Source of the DNA: Methylorubrum aminovorans
GTDB taxonomy: Bacteria > Pseudomonadota > Alphaproteobacteria > Rhizobiales > Beijerinckiaceae
Reading direction: 5' to 3'
NCBI RefSeq assembly: GCF_022179725.1
Contig: NZ_BPRC01000001.1
Location: 1 to 64,000, forward strand
DNA length: 64,000 bases
Numbering within the stretch: the first letter of the stretch is position 1; each line of letters opens with the position of its first letter. A model generated the notes under the pieces. That model was not told the DNA's origin. It searched no databases and saw only the letters and a list, made by a program, of their open reading frames with translations. Positions 6,560-15,343 of this stretch are shown in pieces. The position numbers were made by a program, and so were the translations under genes.

Positions 6560-8971
6560 TCATGCCGCGAGATCCGGCTCGCGCTGCATCAGAGCGCGGG
6601 CTGCCGTGGCGGGGCTCGGCCTGCCGAACAGGTAGCCCTGCACCTCCCCGCATCCCTCTTCGCGCAGATGCGCGAACTGCGCCTCGGTCTCGACGCCCTC
6701 GGCCACGGTGACGATGCCGAGGCTGGCACCGAGGCCGATCACCGCCCGCACAATCGCCGTCGAGTGCGGATCCTCGCCGAGCCGGCTCACGAAGGAGCGG
6801 TCGATCTTGATCTTGTCGAAGGGAAACTTCTGCAGGTAGCTCAGCGAGCAGTAGCCCGTTCCGAAGTCGTCCATCGCGATCCGCACGCCGAGATCCCTCA
6901 GGGCATGCAGCGTCGCCACGTTGGCCTCGCTTGCGGCGAGGAGCACGGATTCGGTCACCTCCAGTTCGAGGCGCTGCGGGGCGAGCCCGGACAGCGCGAG
7001 CGCCTCGCGCACCGTCGCGACCAGACCGGGATCGCGGAACTGCACCGGTGAGAGGTTCACCGCAACCCGCACCGGATCGGCCCAGAGGCTGGCTTCGGCG
7101 CAGGCCTGCCGCAGCACCCAGGCGCCGATCGGCACGATCAACCCCGTCTCCTCGGCAAGCGGCACGAATTCGGCCGGCGGGACCATGCCCTCGGCGGGAT
7201 GGTGCCAGCGCAGCAGCGCCTCGAAACCCACGATCGTCCGTGCCCGGACATCGACGACCGGCTGATAGGCCAGGGCGAGATCACAGCGGGCGAAGGCTTC
7301 GTGGAGGTCGGTCTCCCGACGCCGCCGGGAACGCGCCCAACTGTCCATCGCCGCCTCGAAGCAGTGGGCGAGGCTGCCGCCCTCCGCCTTCGCCCGGTAG
7401 AGCGCGAGGTCGGCGTTGCGCAGCAGGGTATCGGACTCGGTCCCATGCTCCGGCAGGCGGGCGATGCCGATGCTCACCCCGATCTGGCAGTCCCGGTCGC
7501 CGAGCCGAACGGGGCGGGCCAGCGCCTCGATGATCCGGCCTGTGATGGTCTCCACCGCTCCGGCGTCGGGATTGCGCAGCAGAACGGCGAACTCGTCGCC
7601 GCCGAGGCGAGCAACCAGATCCTCCCGGCGCAGGCAGGCCGTGATCCGCTCCGCCACCTGCCGGAGCAGCGCGTCGCCTGCCGGGTGGCCGAGGGTGTCG
7701 TTGACGAACTTGAACTTGTCGAGATCGAGGCACAGCAGCGCGGCCTTCGCGCCGGTGCGGGCGTGCTCGGCGATGGCCTCGATGAGGCAGGCGGAGAACA
7801 GCACGCGGTTCGGCAGGCCCGTCAGCGCGTCGTGATGGGCCATGTGGGTGATGCGCGCCTCGGCGCGGCGCTGCTCGGTCACGTCGATGGCCGCCCCGAG
7901 CACGGCCGGGCGGCCCTCGAAGGCGAGGGAGCGCTCGAACAAGGTCACCTCGATCAGCGATCCGTCGGCCCGAAGGTGACGGTGCAGGCCGCCGTCGCGG
8001 GCGAAGCCGGAGAGGCCGGATTCCGATAAGTCGGACAGGCCGCGTGCGAGGAAAGCCTCGCGGCTGTAGCCGTAATGGCTGACCGCGGCCTCGTTCACGG
8101 CGACGAAGCGAGCGGTTTCCCCATCGACGAGCCACATCGGCAGCGGATTGTTCTCGAACAGGAACCGGAACGAGGCCTCGCGCGCCTTGATGTCCCCGAT
8201 ATCGGTCATGGCCACGGCGATGAGGTCGCCGATGGCCCGCGCCTCGACCTTCAGGTGCAGCATCGTCCCGTCGGCCCGCGGGAAGGCGGTCTCGAACACG
8301 GCCCGCTCGGTGCGCCCGAGAATGCCCGACAACAGCCCCGTCACGCCGAGCCGCGGCGGGACGAGATCGCCGAGGCGCTGCCATTGCAGGCTCGCGGCCG
8401 GCCGCCTGAAGATTTCGGCGGTGCCCTGGTTCGCGGCGACGATCTTGAAGTCGACCACCGAACCCTCGGCGTCGCGGATGGCGCCGACCGCCATCAGGCC
8501 CTGACCCGTTGCGCCGAACATCGCCTGCACCAGCTCGGTGCGCACGCCCTCCTCGTCCACATGGATAAGGAGGAGGGGCATTCCGCCACCCTTGGCGAGC
8601 GGAACGCCGAGAAGACTCCAGGTGGTGACGATGCCGTCGGTGATGCGGTCGCAGCGCGCGCTCGCCGGCTCGCCGCTGCGCAGGGCCCTGACCGCAATCT
8701 CCTCGACCGGGCGGCGGATCTCGTCGGGCGTGCCGCTGAGGGGCCGGTCGTGGATCTCGTCCTCGAACCAGTCTCGAAATCCCGCGCCGCCCCATAGGAT
8801 GCGCTCGGCCCGGCCGTCGCGGGTGGTGATGAGGGCGCAGCGGTCGCCCAGACGGCCGAGCCGACCCAGGACGACGTCGTCGTAGCTCGGCATCGCCCCA
8901 GGCCGGGTGCGGCAACTGCGCCAGTGCTGGATCAGCGCGGCGGCACGCGCATCTGATGTCGGGATTGGCAA
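6560..8971 (-). CDS. PAS-PAS-GGDEF-EAL cyclic-di-GMP signalling protein
   Basis: 803 residues, no membrane segment. Order: N-terminal PAS-like region (1-120), PAS (about 130-250), PAS (about 260-375, FRFLFENNPLPMWLVDGETA), GGDEF (about 385-545) with intact GGDEF in ARLGGDEFAVLL, and EAL (about 560-795) with intact EAL in GFEALLRWHHP plus DDFGTGYCSLSYL. Both catalytic signatures are kept, so it may make or hydrolyse c-di-GMP depending on PAS input. The start is the TTG at 8971: the conserved-looking residues ALIQHWRSCRTRPG precede the first ATG (8893). However, that TTG lies directly beside a hairpin with a T-rich flank (8976-9008), so 8893 remains possible. No cognate gene is adjacent. Confidence 0.9.
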   Translation of the reverse strand: MPIPTSDARAAALIQHWRSCRTRPGAMPSYDDVVLGRLGRLGDRCALITTRDGRAERILWGGAGFRDWFEDEIHDRPLSGTPDEIRRPVEEIAVRALRSGEPASARCDRITDGIVTTWSLLGVPLAKGGGMPLLLIHVDEEGVRTELVQAMFGATGQGLMAVGAIRDAEGSVVDFKIVAANQGTAEIFRRPAASLQWQRLGDLVPPRLGVTGLLSGILGRTERAVFETAFPRADGTMLHLKVEARAIGDLIAVAMTDIGDIKAREASFRFLFENNPLPMWLVDGETARFVAVNEAAVSHYGYSREAFLARGLSDLSESGLSGFARDGGLHRHLRADGSLIEVTLFERSLAFEGRPAVLGAAIDVTEQRRAEARITHMAHHDALTGLPNRVLFSACLIEAIAEHARTGAKAALLCLDLDKFKFVNDTLGHPAGDALLRQVAERITACLRREDLVARLGGDEFAVLLRNPDAGAVETITGRIIEALARPVRLGDRDCQIGVSIGIARLPEHGTESDTLLRNADLALYRAKAEGGSLAHCFEAAMDSWARSRRRRETDLHEAFARCDLALAYQPVVDVRARTIVGFEALLRWHHPAEGMVPPAEFVPLAEETGLIVPIGAWVLRQACAEASLWADPVRVAVNLSPVQFRDPGLVATVREALALSGLAPQRLELEVTESVLLAASEANVATLHALRDLGVRIAMDDFGTGYCSLSYLQKFPFDKIKIDRSFVSRLGEDPHSTAIVRAVIGLGASLGIVTVAEGVETEAQFAHLREEGCGEVQGYLFGRPSPATAARALMQREPDLAA

Positions 8972-8975
8972 ACGA

Positions 8976-9008
8976 AAGCCGTGCTCCGAGGGGATCGGAA
9001 CACGGCTT
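8976..9008 (-). terminator. Stem-loop between the acyl-CoA dehydrogenase gene and the GGDEF-EAL gene
   Basis: AAGCCGTGCTCCGA (8976-8989) and TCGGAACACGGCTT (8995-9008) pair fully on the minus strand, counting one G-U pair, with a 5-nt loop. The leftward flank reads TTTCGTTTG. It probably terminates the dehydrogenase transcript 110 bp past its stop, but it also abuts the TTG start of the next gene and could be a 5'-leader structure. Confidence 0.5.
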
Positions 9009-9117
9009 AAAGGACGTTCGTTGAAGGGAAGTATATGAGCCGGCTATTCAGGCCGATTCCAAGGCATTGCCTGTTTTGGCCCAGTCAAGCCCCGTCTAAA
9101 TTTCGGACTAATAGTTC

Positions 9118-10806
9118 CTATTGCTCCAGCAGGCGGCGGGCAATGACCTGAGCCTGGATCTCGGCGGCACCCTCGAAGATCGAGAGGATGCGCGCGTCGC
9201 AGAGCACGCGGCTGATCGGGTATTCCAGCGCGAAGCCGTTGCCGCCATGGATCTGCAGGGCGTTGTCGGCCGCCGCCCAGGCGACGCGGGCGCCGAGCAG
9301 CTTCGCCATGCCGGCCTCGAGGTCGCAGCGCTTGCCCTCGTCCTTCTCGCGGGCGGAGAAGTAGGTGAGCTGACGGGCGATGTTGATCTCCACCGCCATC
9401 ATCGCGAGCTTGTCGGCCACGCGCGGAAACTCGACCAGCGCCTTGCCGAACTGCACCCGCTCCTCGGCGTAGCGCAGGCCGATATCGAGGGCCGACTGGG
9501 CCACGCCGATGGCGCGGGCCGCGGTCTGGATGCGGGCCGACTCGAAGGTCTGCATGAGTTGGGCGAAGCCCTTGCCCTCGACCTCGCCGAGCAGGTTCCC
9601 GGCGGGCACCGAGAAGCCCTCGAAGGAGAGTTCGTACTCCTTCATCCCGCGGTAGCCGAGCACCTCGATCTCGCCGCCGGAGAGGCCGTCGACGGGGAAG
9701 GGGTTCGCGTCGTCACCGCGCGGCTTCTCCGCGATCAACATCGAGAGGCCGCGATGGCCCTTCTCCTCGGGCTTGGTCCGCACCAGCACGGTCATGATGT
9801 CGGCGCGCACGGGGTGGGTGATCCAGGTCTTGTTGCCCGTGATCTTCCAGACGTCGCCCTCCTTCACCGCCTTGGTGCGCAGGGATGCGAGATCGGAGCC
9901 GGTGTTCGGCTCGGTGAAGACGGCCGTCGGCAGGATCTCGCCCGAGGCGATGCCCGGCAGGAAGCGCTGCTTCTGCTCCTCGGTGCCGCCGCACAGGATC
10001 AGCTCGGCGGCGATCTCCGAGCGGGTGCCCAGCGAGCCGACGCCGATATAGGCGCGCGACAGCTCCTCCGAGACCACGCACATCGCGGCCTTGGGCATGC
10101 CCATGCCGCCGTATTCCTCGGGAATGGTGAGGCCGAACACGCCGAGTTCGGCCATCTTCTCGATGATCGACATCGGGATGTAGGCGTTCTCGCGGTGCCA
10201 TTCCTGGGCTTGCTCCACCACCTCGGCCTTGCCGAAGCGGCGCATCTCGCTGCGGATCGCCTCCATGTCCTCGTCGAGACCCGACACGCCGATGGTGGCC
10301 GCCCCCGAGGTCGTGGCCTCGCGGATCCTGGCCACCAGCGCGGCGCGGTTGGCCGGCGTGTTGCCCTCGGCGATTGCGGCATCGATGGCCGGCGTGCGCA
10401 GGGAGGCAAGTTCCGCGCTGGTGAAGCCGAGCGCCGTCGGACGCACGATCTCGCCCTGGCTCATCGGAATGCCGCCGAACATCTGGTCGAGATACTCGCC
10501 GACGCCGATCTTCACGAGCAGCGCCTCGGTCTGGCCGAAGGTCCCCTCGCCCTGCAGCCGCTCGGCATAGCCGGCGAGTTCGCGCACCGCTTCGCCGTAG
10601 GTGGCGAGCCAGGACAGGCCGTGGGCGGCGTGCTGCTCGCGCTCCAGTGCACCCGCATCGAGCTTGCCCTCGGGGCCCATGACACGTGCCTTCACGCGGG
10701 CGGTCGCCTCGGCGACGAGCGCCTTGGCACCCGCGGCAGCGTCCTTGGCCAGGGCGACGAAATCGGTCGGGTCGTTGGCGGGCTGGACAGCGGGGGATGC
10801 GGCCAT
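9118..10806 (-). CDS. mcd: Acyl-CoA dehydrogenase, probably (2S)-methylsuccinyl-CoA dehydrogenase
   Basis: 562 residues from the ATG at 10806 (GAGAG seven bases upstream). The long frame from a GTG at 10866 adds an unlikely leader. The C-terminal ~390 residues are a full FAD acyl-CoA dehydrogenase: VFTEPNTGSDLASLRTKA, GNKTWITHPVRA, RVQFGKALVEFPRVADKLA and FEGAAEIQAQVIARRLLE. The N-terminal ~150-residue extension (LDAGALEREQHAAHGLSWLA, LVKIGVGEYLDQMFGGIPMS) is the feature that separates methylsuccinyl-CoA dehydrogenases of the ethylmalonyl-CoA pathway from ordinary ~390-residue enzymes. It would oxidise methylsuccinyl-CoA to mesaconyl-CoA during glyoxylate regeneration on C1/C2 substrates. The other pathway genes are not in the window. 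Substrate assignment is from family knowledge. Confidence 0.8.
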   Translation of the reverse strand: MAASPAVQPANDPTDFVALAKDAAAGAKALVAEATARVKARVMGPEGKLDAGALEREQHAAHGLSWLATYGEAVRELAGYAERLQGEGTFGQTEALLVKIGVGEYLDQMFGGIPMSQGEIVRPTALGFTSAELASLRTPAIDAAIAEGNTPANRAALVARIREATTSGAATIGVSGLDEDMEAIRSEMRRFGKAEVVEQAQEWHRENAYIPMSIIEKMAELGVFGLTIPEEYGGMGMPKAAMCVVSEELSRAYIGVGSLGTRSEIAAELILCGGTEEQKQRFLPGIASGEILPTAVFTEPNTGSDLASLRTKAVKEGDVWKITGNKTWITHPVRADIMTVLVRTKPEEKGHRGLSMLIAEKPRGDDANPFPVDGLSGGEIEVLGYRGMKEYELSFEGFSVPAGNLLGEVEGKGFAQLMQTFESARIQTAARAIGVAQSALDIGLRYAEERVQFGKALVEFPRVADKLAMMAVEINIARQLTYFSAREKDEGKRCDLEAGMAKLLGARVAWAAADNALQIHGGNGFALEYPISRVLCDARILSIFEGAAEIQAQVIARRLLEQ

Positions 10807-10922
10807 GTGGGACTCTCTTCTATGAAAGCGGATCGATGGTTCCTTTATAGATCGGATCGCCGGCACAATAGTGGTTTCTCATCGCCGCATCCCCCGTCTT
10901 TAGGCTGAATTCATCATACGGT

Positions 10923-11813
10923 TCACCGTGTTGCGCGCGTCTGAGGTCTGCTCGCCAAGCCGACTCCGGCGGCCGCCACCGTCATGCCGGCGATCTGCAC
11001 CAGGGTCAGCGTCTCGCCGAACAAGAGGTAGGCGATTACCGCCGAGACCGGCGGCACGAGGAAGAGCAGCGAGGCGACGCCGGCCACCGCGCCGCGCCGG
11101 ATCAGCGCCAGCAAAAGCAGGATGCCGCCGACCGAATTGACCAGGACCGACCACGCCATGCCGAGGCCGAGCGGGAGGCTTGGGCTCAGATGGGTCTCGC
11201 CGGCGACGAGGGCGAGCGGGACCGCGAAGGCGGTGCCGCCGATGAATTGCAGGCAGGCATTGGAGACGAGGTCGGCACCGGCGCCCTTCCGCTTCTGCCA
11301 CAGCGTGCCGGCGGTGATCGCCAGCATGGCGGCGACCGAAACGGCCAGGGCGACGGGCGGAATGCCGGCGGCATCGACCGCACCGAGCTTCGGCCCGAGC
11401 ACCAGCCCCGCCCCGAGAAACCCGAGCCCGATTCCGGCCCAGCGCCGCGGCTCGACGCGTTCGCCGAGCAGCGGCTGTGACACGGCCGCCGTCAAGAGCG
11501 GTTGGAGGCTGCCCACCAGCGCCGCGATGCCGGCGGGCAGGCCACGATGCACCGACCAGAACACGCCGGCCACGTAGATCCCCTGCATCAGCACGCCCGC
11601 GACCATACCGTCGCGCCAACCGGCCATCGTGCGCGGCCAGCGGGCGCGCAAGGCCAGCGCGATCCCCGCCAGAACGAGCGCGACCAGGGCCAGCCGCACG
11701 GCGACGAAGGCCAGCGGCTCGGCATAAGGCGCCACGTAGCGCGCGGCGACGAAGCCGCTCGCCCAGATCAGCACGAAGGCGGCCGGGATCAGGCTGGAGA
11801 GAACGCTCGACAT
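10923..11813 (-). CDS. DMT-superfamily (EamA) inner-membrane transporter
   Basis: 296 residues from the ATG at 11813. About ten hydrophobic helices fill the protein in two repeated EamA halves: residues ~5-135 (IPAAFVLIWASGFVAARYVA) and ~150-285 (AGIPPVALAVSVAAMLAITA). The N-terminal IWASGF(V)AAR motif is typical of EamA exporters. The longer frame to 11888 adds a hydrophilic leader without homology that I can see. Likely exports a small metabolite such as an amino acid; substrate cannot be told. It is 116 bp upstream of the acyl-CoA dehydrogenase gene on the same strand and divergent from the YihY-family gene. Confidence 0.85.
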   Translation of the reverse strand: MSSVLSSLIPAAFVLIWASGFVAARYVAPYAEPLAFVAVRLALVALVLAGIALALRARWPRTMAGWRDGMVAGVLMQGIYVAGVFWSVHRGLPAGIAALVGSLQPLLTAAVSQPLLGERVEPRRWAGIGLGFLGAGLVLGPKLGAVDAAGIPPVALAVSVAAMLAITAGTLWQKRKGAGADLVSNACLQFIGGTAFAVPLALVAGETHLSPSLPLGLGMAWSVLVNSVGGILLLLALIRRGAVAGVASLLFLVPPVSAVIAYLLFGETLTLVQIAGMTVAAAGVGLASRPQTRATR

Positions 11814-12004
11814 GGCGCCCGGCAGGCAGCACGTGGGTGATCTGAACGCAATCGGGGAAACCTGAGGGCGGCTATGCTCGGCCCGCACCCGAGGCCGCCT
11901 GAGTGGGATCGCCGAGCGAGATCGGCCGAGATTGACGCGCCGCTTCCGATGGCCCGTATGGAGCGGCCCGACTCGACTCAGCCAGAAGACGCCGGTCCAG
12001 CCCC

Positions 12005-12907
12005 TTGAGCCGCCTCAAAAAGATCCTCGACGTGACGGGGCTGGCCGCGCAGCGCTTCGTCGCCCATGACGGCTGGGCGATCGCCAGTCACATCGCGCTG
12101 TCGATGCTGACCTCGCTGTTTCCGTTCCTGATTTTGCTCGCGGCACTCGCAGGCCTGATCGGCACCAAGTCGCTGGCCGACGAGGCCGGTACGCTCATCT
12201 TCGACGCGGTGCCGCGGGAGGTCGCCAAACCCATCGTCGGCGAGGTGCATCGGCTCCTCACCGAGCAGCGCGGCGGCGTGCTGACGATCGGCGCGCTGCT
12301 GGCCCTCTATTTCTCCTCCTCCGGCGTCGAATCGCTCAGGGTCGGGCTCAACCGCGCCTACGGCATCCGCGAGATGCGGCCCTGGTGGCTCACCCGGCTC
12401 GAGTCGATCGGTTACGTCGTCTGCGGCGCCTTTGCGATGCTGGCCTTCGCACTCCTCGTGGTGCTCGGGCCGCTGATCTGGCGCCAGCTCGTCTTCGTGG
12501 CGCCGGGGCTCGAACCGCTCGGGCTCACGGTTGCCATCGGCCGCATCGGCGTCACCGCTTTCCTGATCGCGCTGGTGCTGGTGATCGCCCACAAATTCGT
12601 GGCCGCCGGACGCCGGCCGGTTCTGTCGGTGCTGCCGGGCATCGCCGTGACGCTAGGCCTGTGGTTCCTTGCCGGTCTCGGCTTCGGCTACTATCTCGAC
12701 CGGTTCTCGAACGCCTACGCCTCCACCTATGGGGGCCTCGCCACGGCGATGATCTTCCTCGTGTTCCTCTACTGGCTCGCGGCGATGTTCCTGTTCGGCG
12801 GCGAGATCAACGGCACCGTCATCGCGGCGCGGCGCCAGCGGCTTCAGGCGCGGATGCGGGCGCGCCAGGCGGAGGCGGCGCGGGTGACGGCGAATCCATT
12901 GCCGTGA
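12005..12907 (+). CDS. YihY/BrkB-family inner-membrane protein
   Basis: 300 residues from a TTG, the only start codon between this frame's upstream stop (11933) and conserved sequence. Six hydrophobic segments, with the typical N-terminal DGWAIASHIALSMLTSLFPF and central YFSSSGVESLRVGLNRAYGI of the YihY (formerly RNase BN) family. The last segment FLVFLYWLAAMFLFGGEING is followed by a basic tail. Molecular function of the family is not settled. Its last 89 bp overlap, tail to tail, the AlgX/AlgJ-like gene on the other strand. Confidence 0.85.
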   Translation: MSRLKKILDVTGLAAQRFVAHDGWAIASHIALSMLTSLFPFLILLAALAGLIGTKSLADEAGTLIFDAVPREVAKPIVGEVHRLLTEQRGGVLTIGALLALYFSSSGVESLRVGLNRAYGIREMRPWWLTRLESIGYVVCGAFAMLAFALLVVLGPLIWRQLVFVAPGLEPLGLTVAIGRIGVTAFLIALVLVIAHKFVAAGRRPVLSVLPGIAVTLGLWFLAGLGFGYYLDRFSNAYASTYGGLATAMIFLVFLYWLAAMFLFGGEINGTVIAARRQRLQARMRARQAEAARVTANPLP

Positions 12908-13859
12908 TCTCGCCCATCAGCTTGCGCTCGCGGGCGAGTTCCGCGAGCCGCTCGATGCGGATGTTGGCGGGCGGGACGTCGATCACGAAGCGCTCGGCCA
13001 TCTCGCCGAGGACGAAATCGGGTCGGACCGTTTCGAGGTAAGCCCAGTCGATCCCCGTCGACCACAGGAAATGCACCTCTCGGAACGTGTCGGCGAAGAG
13101 CGCGGTCAGCGTCGCGATCGGGCTGCGGGCGGTGTGCTGCGCATAAGAGTCGCCGAAGATCACGAGGCGGCGCGGATCGGCCATTGGGTCATCGTTGCGG
13201 AACACGGCGTGGGTGCCGAGATGGGCGTCACCGCCGCGCCCGAGCGCCTCCATCTCCCGCAGGAGATCGTTGGCGTGGACGCGCCGGGCCGCGCTTGCGA
13301 ACGCGCTACCCTCCGCAAGCTCCGTGTGATGGGGCGCAAACTTGCGGCCGAGATCGCCCGAGAAGGGGAGGGCGGTGCGCTCGCGCCGCGCTTCGATGTC
13401 CTCGCGCGGCGGAACGCCCATCCGCGACAGGATCGTCCGGTAGGCCAGTGCGCAGCCGTCAAACGTCCAGTGGGTGTCGGTGCGCAGATAAAGCGGCGAG
13501 CCGTCCCGCGCCGCCCGGAAGGCTCCGGTGAGATCGACCCAGGCGCGAGCGCCCGGCGAGGCGGTGAGCCAGCGGGCGAGCCGGAGCGACGGGGCGCGGG
13601 CGGGGTCGAAGACGAGCCCCTCGGCCCATTCGGGATAGACGGTGAGCTTTTCCGGGGCGAGCGCGTGGAGGTAGGTCGTGCCGAGTCCGGCGCAGCGCCG
13701 CACGCGGGTCTCGATGATCCGCCGCCAGCGCCACAGCGTCCCCCGCGAGACCCCCGGCCGGCCGTATTGTTGCAGCACCCGGTTGTTGCCACGAATCAGG
13801 AACAGCCAGCCGTCCCGGCCCTCGTACACGTCGGCGGCCGGATCGGGAGCGGGCGTCAT
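12819..13859 (-). CDS. AlgX/AlgJ-like SGNH hydrolase-type protein
   Basis: 346 residues. YEGRDGWLFL (12-21) is the entry signature of the alginate O-acetyltransferase AlgX/AlgJ catalytic domain. RTDTHWTFDG (126-135) holds the Asp128/His130 pair and IFGDSYAQH (233-241) holds Ser237, completing an SGNH-type triad. Unlike AlgX/AlgJ, no N-terminal signal peptide or membrane anchor is visible, so it may act in the cytoplasm or the start may be wrong. The C-terminal ~30 residues (Pro/Ala-rich) are read from DNA that also encodes the end of the YihY-family protein. No alginate genes adjoin. It probably acts on an acylated saccharide; the substrate is unknown. Confidence 0.65.
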   Translation of the reverse strand: MTPAPDPAADVYEGRDGWLFLIRGNNRVLQQYGRPGVSRGTLWRWRRIIETRVRRCAGLGTTYLHALAPEKLTVYPEWAEGLVFDPARAPSLRLARWLTASPGARAWVDLTGAFRAARDGSPLYLRTDTHWTFDGCALAYRTILSRMGVPPREDIEARRERTALPFSGDLGRKFAPHHTELAEGSAFASAARRVHANDLLREMEALGRGGDAHLGTHAVFRNDDPMADPRRLVIFGDSYAQHTARSPIATLTALFADTFREVHFLWSTGIDWAYLETVRPDFVLGEMAERFVIDVPPANIRIERLAELARERKLMGEITAMDSPSPAPPPPGAPASAPEAAGAAPR

Positions 13860-13895
13860 CGGATGGTTCTAGCGGGTAGCCGGATAGGCCGCCAG

Positions 13896-13923
13896 AAAAA
13901 CCCTCCCCCGTAGAGGGGGAGGG
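13896..13923 (-). terminator. Rho-independent terminator of the cysHDN operon
   Basis: On the minus strand a perfect 9-bp stem (CCCTCCCCC at 13901-13909 with GGGGGAGGG at 13915-13923) with a 5-nt loop is followed by TTTTT (13900-13896), 14 bases beyond the cysN stop. The same G-rich palindrome type recurs at 19721 and 48388 without the T-run. Confidence 0.85.
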
Positions 13924-13936
13924 CAGGGTGTCCCAT

Positions 13937-15343
13937 TCAGCCGCCGAACAGCCGCTTGATGCCGGCGAGGAGGCCGCCGCTGCGGGCGGGTTCCTGCGAT
14001 GCCGTCGGGGATGCGACCGGTGCGGACGCCTTCGCCGGGGCCACGGCCGTCTGGACGAGGCCGAGCGCGGCCGTATCTGTAGTCTCGCGATCGATCAGGA
14101 TCAGGCTGCCGGTGTCGCGGTTCTCGACATAGGGATCGACGGCGATCTGACGATCGAGGGTCAGGGTCACGTCGCCGATATCGTTGACCGCGAGCTTGTC
14201 CGCCGGGCCGGCCTGTCCGGTCTCCGGGTCGATCCGGCGATGCACCGCCTTCACCACCGCGTTGACCGTCTGCGTGCCGACCTTCGCCCACAGGTTGGCG
14301 CCGGGAACGAGATCGGTCTCGGCGGCCCAGAACAGGCGCACGTCGAGGTTGTCGGTGAGCGTCAGCGGCGCATCCGAGGTGGCGATCACCGCGCCGCGCG
14401 AGGCGTCGACCTCGTCGGCCAGCACCAACGTGACCGACTGACCCTCGCTCGCCCGGTCCAGATCGCCGTCGGCGGTGAAGATGCGGGCGATCGTCGAGGT
14501 CTTTCCCGACGGCGCGACGGTGACGGCATCGCCCGGCGCCACGGAGCCGGAGGCGATCAGGCCGGAAAACCCGCGGAAATCCGAGTTCGGGCGGTTCACC
14601 CACTGCACCGGCATGCGGAAGGCGGCGGCACGCTCCTCCGACTTCACCGGCACCTCTTCGAGGTAGCGCAGCAGCGGAACGCCATCGTACCAAGTCGCGG
14701 CGGTGCCCGGCAGGACGACGTTGTCGCCGTTCTTGGCCGAGAGCGGGATCGCCCGCACCTCGGAAAAGTTCAGCGGCGCGGCGAAGGCCTGGAAACCGGA
14801 CAGGATCGCCTCGAACTTGTCCTGCGACCAGCCGACCAGATCCATCTTGTTGATGGCCAATGCCACGCGGTGGATGCCGAGCAGCGAGACCAGCAGCGCG
14901 TGGCGCCGGGTCTGGCGGGTGAGCCCGTGGCGGGCGTCCACCAGGATCACGGCGACGTCGGCGGTGGAGGCGCCGGTCGCCATGTTGCGGGTATACTGCT
15001 CGTGGCCGGGGGTATCGGCGACGATGAAGGAGCGCCGGTCGGTCGAGAAGAAGCGGTAGGCGACGTCGATGGTGATGCCCTGCTCGCGCTCGGCCTGGAG
15101 GCCGTCGACGAGCAGCGCGAGATCGACCTCGCCGCCCTGCGTGCCGTGCTTGCGCGAATCGCGCTGAAGCGCGGTGACCTGATCGTCGAAGATCTGCTTG
15201 GTGTCGTGCAGGAGCCGCCCGATCAGGGTCGACTTGCCGTCATCGACCGAGCCGCAGGTGATGAAGCGCAGCACTTCCTTGGACTGGTGCTTGTGCAGGA
15301 AGGCGTCGTAGCCGAACGCTTCCGGGGACTGATGGATCGTCAT
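13937..15343 (-). CDS. cysN: Sulfate adenylyltransferase subunit 1 (GTPase subunit)
   Basis: 468 residues. Couples GTP hydrolysis to adenylyl-sulfate (APS) formation with CysD. EF-Tu-like GTPase motifs: G1 GSVDDGKST (31-39), G3 DTPGHEQYTRNMATGAS, G4 NKMDLVGW; beta-barrel domains follow. It ends without a fused APS kinase (CysC) domain, and no cysC is present. This fits the APS-type reductase encoded two genes upstream. The ATG shares one base with the cysD stop (TGATG), so translation is probably coupled. A Pro/Ala-rich tail of ~30 residues lies before the C-terminal GGLLAGIKRLFGG. Last gene of cysHDN; a terminator follows. Confidence 0.96.
   Translation of the reverse strand: MTIHQSPEAFGYDAFLHKHQSKEVLRFITCGSVDDGKSTLIGRLLHDTKQIFDDQVTALQRDSRKHGTQGGEVDLALLVDGLQAEREQGITIDVAYRFFSTDRRSFIVADTPGHEQYTRNMATGASTADVAVILVDARHGLTRQTRRHALLVSLLGIHRVALAINKMDLVGWSQDKFEAILSGFQAFAAPLNFSEVRAIPLSAKNGDNVVLPGTAATWYDGVPLLRYLEEVPVKSEERAAAFRMPVQWVNRPNSDFRGFSGLIASGSVAPGDAVTVAPSGKTSTIARIFTADGDLDRASEGQSVTLVLADEVDASRGAVIATSDAPLTLTDNLDVRLFWAAETDLVPGANLWAKVGTQTVNAVVKAVHRRIDPETGQAGPADKLAVNDIGDVTLTLDRQIAVDPYVENRDTGSLILIDRETTDTAALGLVQTAVAPAKASAPVASPTASQEPARSGGLLAGIKRLFGG

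Noticed and set aside
9121..10908. Long plus-strand open frame opposite the acyl-CoA dehydrogenase gene
   Set aside because: Antisense shadow of a clear gene; composition is His/Gly/Arg/Leu-rich with no domain.
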